Shown piece by piece: positions 49,331 to 54,767 of a stretch of DNA of 54,767 nucleotides. The stretch's first letter is position 1, and the number at the start of each line of letters is the position of its first letter. The notes beneath the pieces are model-generated. The model ran no database searches, was not told where the DNA came from, and worked only from the letters and a program-made list of their open reading frames with translations. This stretch comes from an uncultured bacterium. GTDB lineage: Bacteria > Bacillota > Clostridia > Oscillospirales > Ruminococcaceae. The translations under genes were made by a program, and so were the position numbers. Location: the NCBI GenBank assembly GCA_905215965.1, contig CAJMSD010000014.1:1-54767 (forward strand). Reading direction: 5' to 3'.

Positions 49331-51367
49331 ATGGCGGCTAATCTTTTCGGCGAAATTGAATATCTTAAAGGCGTAGGAAGGGCAAGGGGAGAAAAATACC
49401 GTAAATTGGGGATAAACTCTCCTTATGAGCTGATCTATCATATTCCCAGAGCGTATCTTGATTTCCGCTGCCATGTGCCTGTTCAGCAGGCGGAGCTGAA
49501 TGAGTATAACGTGCTGAAGCTCACGATTTTTCGCAAGATGCCGCCTCAGAGAGTAAGGGGAGGTCTTGTGATATGCAAGGCTGCCGCTACCGACGGCATC
49601 AGCGATATCCTTATCGTTATCTACAACAACGTTTACGCTTTTCAGGCTCTTAAAGAGGGCGGCACTTACTATATGTACGGCAAGGTGACGGGGAATTTTC
49701 TGCGTAAGGAGATCACTGCTCCCGTATACATAAGCGCGGAGGAATCAGTGCTGATACAGCCTGTATATCCGCTTACTCAGGGACTTTCCGTGAATATGGT
49801 GCGTACAAATATGCGGCAGGCTCTTGATATTATGAGGTCCGCTCCCTTTGAGACCCTGCCCGACAGTCTGCTCGAAAAATACGGTCTGTGTCCGCTTGCG
49901 TACGCTCTTGAAAACATTCATTTTCCGGAGACGGAGGAAGCTTCGGAGACGGCTCGGCGCAGACTTGCTTTTGACGAGCTGCTGAAGCTTCAGCTTGGTA
50001 TGTCTATGCTGAAAACGAAAAGCCGCCGCAGCACGGCTTATAAAATGGACAGCAGTATTTCGCTTTCGGATTTTATAGATAAGCTCCCTTTCGAGCTGAC
50101 CGACGATCAGCTTAAAGCGGCAAATGAGATTATCGGAGATATGTGCCGAGAAGTCCCGATGAACCGCCTTTTGCAGGGAGATGTCGGAAGCGGAAAGACT
50201 GCCGTTGCCGCCGCTGCCTGTTATTTTTCGGTGAGGAACGGAGTTCAGGCGGCTCTTATGGCTCCAACTGAGATACTCGCTTCTCAGCATTATAAGACCC
50301 TGACCGAGTTTCTTGCTCCGCTTGGCATAAACGTGTGCCTGCTGACAGGCTCTCTCAGCGCGAAGAAAAAATCGGAAATGCGGGCAAAGATCGCTTCCGG
50401 AGAGTTTGAGGTCATCGTGGGAACTCACGCTATAATTCAAAAAGACGTGGAATATAAATCCCTCGGGCTTGTCATTACCGACGAGCAGCACCGCTTCGGA
50501 GTGGCTCAGCGTGCGGCTCTTGCGGAAAAGGGCGACCGTCCTCACAAGCTTGTTATGTCGGCTACTCCTATCCCGAGGACCCTTGCGCTGATTATTTACG
50601 GAGATCTCGATATATCGGCAATAACTCAGCTTCCAAAGGGAAGAGTACCGGTGAAAACCTATGCGGTAACGGGCAAGCTGCGTCACCGTGCCTTTGGATT
50701 CGTCCGCCAGCGCCTTGACGAGGGAAGGCAGGCTTATGTTGTGTGTCCCATGATAGAGGACGGCGAGTACGATCTGCTTGCTGTTAAATCCTATGCCGAA
50801 AACGCGGCGGAGGGCGACCTTAAAGGCTACACGACTGCGCTGCTTCACGGAAAAATGAAAGCCGCAGAAAAGGAAAAGGTCATGAAAAAATTTCATGACG
50901 GAGAAATTCAGGTTCTGATCTGTACAACGGTTGTCGAGGTCGGAGTCGATGTGCCAAACGCGGCAGTTATGGTGATCGAAAACGCCGAACGCTTCGGATT
51001 ATCCCAGCTTCATCAGCTGAGAGGACGCGTCGGACGCGGAAAGTGGGAAAGCTCGTGCATACTTATCACCGATAACACAAGCGACGAGTGCAGACAGCGC
51101 ATGAAAATCATGTCCTCGACAACGGACGGATTTAAAATTTCCGAAGAGGATCTGAAAATGCGCGGCCCGGGAGATTTCTTCGGAAGCGCGCAGCATGGAC
51201 TTCCGCCGCTGAAAATTGCCGATATTGCCTGCAATATGGAGCTTATGAGCATGGCTCAGAATTGCGCTCACGAGCTGCTTTCGGACGATCCGCAGCTGAA
51301 CAAGCCGGAGCACCGCGCTTTGAAAATGGACACCCTCAGGCTGTTTAACAAGGAAATTGTGGGATAA
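49331..51367 (+). CDS. recG: ATP-dependent DNA helicase RecG (678 aa)
   Basis: RecG remodels stalled forks and Holliday junctions. The N-terminal wedge domain includes LKGVGRARGEKYRKLGINSP. Helicase motifs are present in order: I LLQGDVGSGKTAVAAAA, Ia ALMAPTEILASQHY, II LVITDEQHRFGVAQR (DEQH), III MSATPIPRTLALIIYGD, V VGVDVPNAAVMVIENAERFG and VI QLRGRVGRGKWESSC. The length matches the family. I use the ATG at 49331 with AAGGAGAA upstream. Confidence 0.97.
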   Translation: MAANLFGEIEYLKGVGRARGEKYRKLGINSPYELIYHIPRAYLDFRCHVPVQQAELNEYNVLKLTIFRKMPPQRVRGGLVICKAAATDGISDILIVIYNNVYAFQALKEGGTYYMYGKVTGNFLRKEITAPVYISAEESVLIQPVYPLTQGLSVNMVRTNMRQALDIMRSAPFETLPDSLLEKYGLCPLAYALENIHFPETEEASETARRRLAFDELLKLQLGMSMLKTKSRRSTAYKMDSSISLSDFIDKLPFELTDDQLKAANEIIGDMCREVPMNRLLQGDVGSGKTAVAAAACYFSVRNGVQAALMAPTEILASQHYKTLTEFLAPLGINVCLLTGSLSAKKKSEMRAKIASGEFEVIVGTHAIIQKDVEYKSLGLVITDEQHRFGVAQRAALAEKGDRPHKLVMSATPIPRTLALIIYGDLDISAITQLPKGRVPVKTYAVTGKLRHRAFGFVRQRLDEGRQAYVVCPMIEDGEYDLLAVKSYAENAAEGDLKGYTTALLHGKMKAAEKEKVMKKFHDGEIQVLICTTVVEVGVDVPNAAVMVIENAERFGLSQLHQLRGRVGRGKWESSCILITDNTSDECRQRMKIMSSTTDGFKISEEDLKMRGPGDFFGSAQHGLPPLKIADIACNMELMSMAQNCAHELLSDDPQLNKPEHRALKMDTLRLFNKEIVG

Positions 51368-51371
51368 GATC

Positions 51372-51405
51372 AGGCTTGCCGCATAAATTTATACGGCAAG
51401 CCTTT
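51372..51405. terminator. Convergent terminator after recG
   Basis: AGGCTTGCCG (51372-51381) pairs with CGGCAAGCCT (51394-51403). It is shared by recG and the leftward XRE-type gene, whose stop codon touches it. Confidence 0.7.
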
Positions 51406-51607
51406 ACTCGTCTGTTATGATAAAGAGGTCGTTCGGGGTGCATTCAAGCACTTGGCATAAGACCTCGATGTTCTCGAATTTTATCATTTTTGTTTGATTA
51501 TTGACCATTCTGCTGAAATTCTGATAACTCATGCCGAGCTGCTTGTAAAGCCAGTATTTCGTCTTTTCTCTTTCTTCAAGAAGTTTTAAAACGTTCAATT
51601 TTATCAT
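51404..51607 (-). CDS. Small XRE-type (HTH_26-like) transcription regulator (67 aa)
   Basis: This is a one-domain helix-turn-helix protein. It starts MIKLNVLKLLEEREKTKYWL and contains YKQLGMSYQNFSRMVNNQTK (the HTH pair) and FENIEVLCQVLECTPNDLFI, the usual end of HTH_26/YozG-like regulators. GGAGG precedes the ATG at 51607. It is divergent from the 72-aa gene and a perfect promoter with TAAGTT/AACTTA arms lies between them, so it probably represses one or both. Confidence 0.85.
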   Translation of the reverse strand: MIKLNVLKLLEEREKTKYWLYKQLGMSYQNFSRMVNNQTKMIKFENIEVLCQVLECTPNDLFIITDE

Positions 51608-51641
51608 ATAGCACCTCCACATTATATAATCTACACATAAT

Positions 51642-51690
51642 ATATTAATACTTAACTTATCTTGACATATAGACTTCTAAGTTGTATAAT
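51642..51690 (+). promoter_or_regulatory. Consensus promoter with candidate operator of the XRE regulator
   Basis: TTGACA (51662-51667) and TATAAT (51685-51690) are perfect and 17 nt apart, for the 72-aa gene. AACTTA before the -35 and TAAGTT just before the -10 form an inverted repeat, and ACTT-CT-AAGT is a smaller dyad inside the spacer. These would suit an XRE repressor site. Confidence 0.6.
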
Positions 51691-51719
51691 GAAAACATTA
51701 GATTGTGGGAGGTTAGGTT

Positions 51720-51938
51720 ATGTATAAAGATCTTTTGAAAAGCTTGATGTGCGATGCCGTAGATCAATTGGACGAAGCGCCGATAATAGAATTATGCAAT
51801 GAAAAGCTTTCGGTCATGGTTAAACAAATTCAGAATGTACTTTTATCTTATGACGATAACGACTTTGAATGCGTGGAAGAAATAGTTTCGATCATGGAAA
51901 AAAACGGCTTTGATTGCGGAAGCTGCCACGATCTTTAA
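51720..51938 (+). CDS. Small protein (72 aa) divergent from the XRE regulator, unknown
   Basis: Not recognised. It is a helical acidic protein: MYKDLLKSLMCDAVDQLDEA, PIIELCNEKLSVMVKQIQNV, then LLSYDDNDFECVEEIVSIME and an end GFDCGSCHDL with two close cysteines. GGGAGG precedes the ATG. It is the only gene under the perfect promoter at 51662-51690, so it would be strongly made unless repressed by the XRE protein. Confidence 0.55.
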   Translation: MYKDLLKSLMCDAVDQLDEAPIIELCNEKLSVMVKQIQNVLLSYDDNDFECVEEIVSIMEKNGFDCGSCHDL

Positions 51939-52018
51939 AAATTTATCTTGAGAATTTCCCTATATACCGCGAATTACGAGCTTTTTTCAAAAAATCTCAA
52001 AAAAAATCAAAAAAATGC

Positions 52019-52047
52019 TTGACAAATCCTTGAAGATGTGGTAAAAT
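52019..52047 (+). promoter_or_regulatory. Promoter of the tRNA operon
   Basis: TTGACA (52019-52024), 17 nt, then TAAAAT (52042-52047), about 40 nt before the first tRNA. Confidence 0.75.
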
Positions 52048-52088
52048 TAATATCGTCGTCAGGGAACTGACGCAAAAAGGAAATTAGT

Positions 52089-52164
52089 GGGAGCTTAGCT
52101 CAGCTGGGAGAGCATCTGCCTTACAAGCAGAGGGTCATAGGTTCGAGCCCTATAGTTCCCACCA
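52089..52164 (+). tRNA. tRNA-Val (anticodon TAC)
   Basis: This is a 76-nt cloverleaf with encoded CCA. The acceptor GGGAGCT pairs with AGTTCCC, the anticodon stem is CTGCC/AGCAG-like around CTTACAA, and the T-loop is GGTTCGAGCC. The loop CTTACAA gives anticodon TAC. Confidence 0.97.
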
Positions 52165-52166
52165 GT

Positions 52167-52243
52167 GGCCCGGTAGTTCAGTTGGTTAGAACGCTAGCCT
52201 GTCACGCTAGAGGTCGTGAGTTCGAGCCTCATCCGGGTCGCCA
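52167..52243 (+). tRNA. tRNA-Asp (anticodon GTC)
   Basis: This is a 77-nt cloverleaf with CCA at the end. The acceptor GGCCCGG pairs with CCGGGTC, and the anticodon stem CTAGC/GCTAG encloses CTGTCAC. It is separated from tRNA-Val by two bases. Confidence 0.97.
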
Positions 52244-52256
52244 TTTTTTCTTTTAT

Positions 52257-52332
52257 GCCTCTGTAGCTCAGTCGGTAGAGCAGGGGACTGAAAATCCCCG
52301 TGTCGTTGGTTCGATTCCGACCGGAGGCACCA
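52257..52332 (+). tRNA. tRNA-Phe (anticodon GAA)
   Basis: This is a 76-nt cloverleaf with CCA. The acceptor GCCTCTG pairs with CGGAGGC, and the anticodon stem GGGGA/TCCCC encloses CTGAAAA. Confidence 0.97.
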
Positions 52333-52384
52333 TAAAGAATATGTCGAATATCTTCTGAGATGTGCTTCATGTTCTTTATTGAAT

Positions 52385-52460
52385 GCGGATTTAGCTCATC
52401 TGGTAGAGCGCCACCTTGCCAAGGTGGAGGTAGCGAGTTCGAGCCTCGTAATCCGCTCCA
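52385..52460 (+). tRNA. tRNA-Gly (anticodon GCC)
   Basis: This is a 76-nt cloverleaf with CCA. The acceptor GCGGATT pairs with AATCCGC, and the anticodon stem CCACC/GGTGG encloses TTGCCAA. Confidence 0.97.
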
Positions 52461-52493
52461 TAGTGTTGGGGAAATATCCTTGGCATGATTGTG

Positions 52494-52525
52494 AATCCCG
52501 AAGCGATTGTTTCGGGATTTTTTTC
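52494..52525 (+). terminator. Terminator of the tRNA operon
   Basis: AATCCCGAA (52494-52502) pairs with TTCGGGATT (52511-52519) over GCGATTGT and is followed by five Ts, then CTT. Confidence 0.88.
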
Positions 52526-52613
52526 TTATATACGGAAATTTTGAAATATATTATGCATTAAGACATCGCCGTGCGGAATTTTGCGGCGCATGTCTTAACT
52601 CGGAGGTGAAAAT

Positions 52614-53525
52614 ATGGAAAAAGAAATGCGCTATGCCGTACTTATCGACGCGGACAACGTTGCTGCAAAATACACAAGATATATTCTTGACGAGGTGTCG
52701 AATTACGGCGTTGTTACATATAAAAGAGTTTACAGCGACTGGACTCTGCCGACTACCGCAAGCTGGAAAAGTATGGCTTTGGAAAATGCCATTACGCCGA
52801 TCCAGCAATACAGCTACACTACCGGAAAAAATGCGACGGATTCTGCAATGATTATCGACGCTATGGATATTTTGTATTCTCATAATGTTGACGGATTCTG
52901 CATAGTATCGAGCGACAGCGATTTTACGCGGCTTGCGATACGTCTCAGGGAATCGGGAATGCACGTTATCGGTATGGGGGAGAGAAAGACTCCCAAGCCG
53001 TTCAGCACCGCCTGCAACGCTTTTAAGTATCTGGAAATACTTGCCGATGAAGAGCTTCAAAGCTCGGGCGATAACGAGAAGCTTGAGATGAAAACTCTTG
53101 AATCCGCTATAATCCGCATAATTTCGGAGAATGCGAATCTTCGCGAGGAGATAAATATCGGCGAGCTTGGAAGCCGCCTGCTTAACCGATATCCTGATTT
53201 TGACGTTAGAAATTATGGGTATTCGAAGCTTTCGCAGCTTCTGAAAGATTTTGACTGTCTGAATTTCCGTCAGGTCGGAAGCAGTATTCTTGTTTCACAG
53301 AAATCGGACAGAACGGATCTGCAGCGTATCGAGGACGCGCTTGCTGCTATTGTCAAAAGCAACGGCGATAAGGGCTACAATATGGGCGAGCTTAAAAAGC
53401 AGCTTTGCGTGAAGATACCCGGATTTGACGTCAAAACCTATGGATATTCCAAATTCAGCCGCTTTGTTGAGAATCTTTCCGGCTTCAAAATCAAAAACAA
53501 TATGGTCATGATCTCTAAAAAGTAA
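52614..53525 (+). CDS. NYN-domain nuclease with two LOTUS/OST-HTH-like domains (303 aa)
   Basis: The N-terminal 145 residues form a NYN (PIN-like, LabA/DUF88) domain: YAVLIDADNVAAKYTRYILD with the first Asp, NATDSAMIIDAMDILYSHNV with the second, and FCIVSSDSDFTRLAIRLRES with SSDSDF. After a linker there are two related units of about 70 residues. Each ends in a YGYSKLSQLLKDF- or YGYSKFSRFVENL-like helix and is preceded by a PDFDVRN or PGFDVKT turn, the mark of LOTUS/OST-HTH RNA-binding domains. The protein probably cleaves or binds RNA. CGGAGGTG precedes the ATG. It lies just after the tRNA operon but behind a terminator. Confidence 0.88.
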   Translation: MEKEMRYAVLIDADNVAAKYTRYILDEVSNYGVVTYKRVYSDWTLPTTASWKSMALENAITPIQQYSYTTGKNATDSAMIIDAMDILYSHNVDGFCIVSSDSDFTRLAIRLRESGMHVIGMGERKTPKPFSTACNAFKYLEILADEELQSSGDNEKLEMKTLESAIIRIISENANLREEINIGELGSRLLNRYPDFDVRNYGYSKLSQLLKDFDCLNFRQVGSSILVSQKSDRTDLQRIEDALAAIVKSNGDKGYNMGELKKQLCVKIPGFDVKTYGYSKFSRFVENLSGFKIKNNMVMISKK

Positions 53526-53567
53526 CGGAATTTTGACTTTTTAGCCGACTGTAACGGAGGATATTTC

Positions 53568-54692
53568 ATGTCAAACAAAAAAATATTTGCCTTTGCATCA
53601 GCGACGCTGTGCTTCATTTCAGTTGTCGCTGGATTGTCCTATATGAAGAAAAACGGTGTGTTCGAGCGCTATCCGGACGCGGTTTATCTTGACGATGACG
53701 ACGCTGCTGTCAGACCGATCTATCAACAGCTCGGCAAGGACGAAAAGGCTGTATATACCGCTCTTTACGAGGGAATTTCCGAGGGCCGGAAGGAAATCAA
53801 ATTTCCGTGTGTGATCGACGGCGATACTTATACAAAGCTCTACTGTATTCTCGAAAAGCAGGAGGGCGGACTTTTTCAGGCGGACTATTATTTTTATGTG
53901 GCTAAAAAAATGCGCAGCGTGGACGTTTCCTATCTCACTGATGATGAGAGTGAATTGCAGGCAAAGCGGAGCTTGTTCGACGAAAAGGTGAAAGATATCG
54001 TTGATTCAGCTCCCTCGGGAGAATATGAAAAGGCGCTTTATATCCATGACGCTGTTGTAAACGGCTGCGAATATGACGCTGACACGAAATTTTCCGGAAC
54101 GGCTTACGGCTGTCTCGTTGAGGGGAAAGCGCGCTGCGAGGGTTACGCTAAGGCGTTTTGCCATCTTGCGCGAGAGCTTGACATGGAGTGCGTTGTTGTA
54201 ACGGGAAAAACTACCGACGGCGAGGATCACGCGTGGAATCAAATAAAGATTGACGGAGAATGGTATAATTGCGATGTGACGTGGGACGATCCAAAAGGCG
54301 CCAATCTCTGCGAGTACAATTATTTTCTTTGCAGCGATGCGGAGTTTCTGTACGATGAAAGCAATTCCGACAACGAAAACAAGCACATTCCGGACGATAC
54401 CTTTGAGCCGTTTGAATGCGGCGGCGGACAAAATTACTACGAAAGAGAAGGTCTGTGCGCGTCGAGTATAAGCGAGGCAGAAGAGGTTATCCGCCGCGAG
54501 CTGACAAACGGAAATAGGAACATTAAAATTAAATTCGATTCGGAGCAGCTTGCTGACGAGTTTGAACTGACTTACATAAATGACGGTCATATTTTTGACA
54601 TAGCTTATGAAGTTATCGGCGGCTCGGCGGACATGAAAATATCGTTTGGCAGAGACGAAGCAACGCATAGTGTTACGATTTTGATCGAATAA
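53568..54692 (+). CDS. Exported transglutaminase-like protein (374 aa)
   Basis: An N-terminal membrane helix or signal (KIFAFASATLCFISVVAGLS) sends the protein across the membrane. The transglutaminase/protease-like core has the catalytic Cys in VEGKARCEGYAKAFCHLARE, the His in DGEDHAWNQIKIDGEWYN and the Asp in CDVTWDDPKG, all present. The region before (YEKALYIHDAVVNGCEYDAD) is the usual lead-in helix. It may act as a protease or crosslinker on envelope proteins; the substrate is unknown. GGAGG lies before the ATG. The gene is complete, and only 75 bases of spacer remain to the window edge. Confidence 0.88.
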   Translation: MSNKKIFAFASATLCFISVVAGLSYMKKNGVFERYPDAVYLDDDDAAVRPIYQQLGKDEKAVYTALYEGISEGRKEIKFPCVIDGDTYTKLYCILEKQEGGLFQADYYFYVAKKMRSVDVSYLTDDESELQAKRSLFDEKVKDIVDSAPSGEYEKALYIHDAVVNGCEYDADTKFSGTAYGCLVEGKARCEGYAKAFCHLARELDMECVVVTGKTTDGEDHAWNQIKIDGEWYNCDVTWDDPKGANLCEYNYFLCSDAEFLYDESNSDNENKHIPDDTFEPFECGGGQNYYEREGLCASSISEAEEVIRRELTNGNRNIKIKFDSEQLADEFELTYINDGHIFDIAYEVIGGSADMKISFGRDEATHSVTILIE

Positions 54693-54767
54693 GCGGAAAA
54701 CCTCTCTTTTTTTGCACAATCTGCCTAAAATTGTTGAGAAGAATGTGGAAAAACATTTAGTTGACAA

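Noticed and set aside
49745..50896. 383-codon antisense frame in recG
   Set aside because: It mirrors the recG coding strand and has no plausible start region.
52089..52460. tRNA cluster as the attachment site of the conjugative element
   Set aside because: The conjugative genes lie at the other end of the window, and no integrase or gene fragment is next to the tRNAs.

Overview
The window looks like a chromosomal segment of a Ruminococcus-like member of the Clostridia (Oscillospiraceae). The evidence is the dockerin-bearing secreted SGNH hydrolase (cellulosome-type module), SpoVS, YmdB, the Firmicutes order rimP-nusA-ylxR-ylxQ-infB-rbfA-nrnA-truB-ribF, the asp23-yloV-recG neighbourhood, consensus AGGAGG ribosome sites and a moderate GC content. 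The species cannot be named from sequence reading alone.

Region 1 (1-10100) is one end of an integrative conjugative element, with all cargo read leftward: a repeat-rich protein, a winged-helix/replication-type protein, PcfB, the VirD4 coupling ATPase, Maff2, a TrbL/VirB6-like channel protein, an unknown protein, PrgI (VirB3-like), the VirB4 ATPase and two tiny membrane proteins. Several junctions are 1-nt stop/start overlaps. An IS110-family transposase lies at the left edge in the opposite orientation. No relaxase or integrase is visible, so the element continues to the left. Its right boundary seems to lie at the 3' end of ppdK, where a promoterless gene tail (9957-10100) abuts the ppdK stop codon.

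Region 2 (10096-20186) is core chromosome: pyruvate phosphate dikinase, GlmU, a hairpin-dense REP-like intergenic block, an orphan lipoprotein solute-binding protein, a two-component system whose sensor has a very long low-complexity ectodomain, and an unrecognised helical-repeat protein.

Region 3 (20187-28110) opens with a 971-bp gene-free stretch holding a consensus promoter in front of a compact two-hairpin RNA of about 90 nt, a 20-bp-stem hairpin and a further terminator. It continues with a complete, uninterrupted run of phage head genes: small and large terminase, portal, capsid, prohead protease, three small connector or tail-end proteins and a baseplate-hub-like protein. There is no integrase, repressor, tail tube, tape measure or lysis gene. 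This pared-down packaging and capsid module, lodged beside essential genes, is the most interesting feature of the window.

Region 4 (28133-44067) holds a lone FeoA-domain protein, the translation/ribosome-maturation operon (with an extra acidic protein between infB and rbfA), gltX, and a five-gene GldA-GldF-GldG-DUF4340 ABC system.

Region 5 (44284-54767) holds Asp23, a YloV/FakA-type kinase, the secreted SGNH-dockerin protein, YmdB, SpoVS, RecG, a small XRE regulator divergent from a 72-aa protein, a four-tRNA operon (Val, Asp, Phe, Gly), a NYN nuclease with two LOTUS/OST-HTH-like domains, and an exported transglutaminase-like protein. All family assignments are by eye from motifs and context; no database search was possible.
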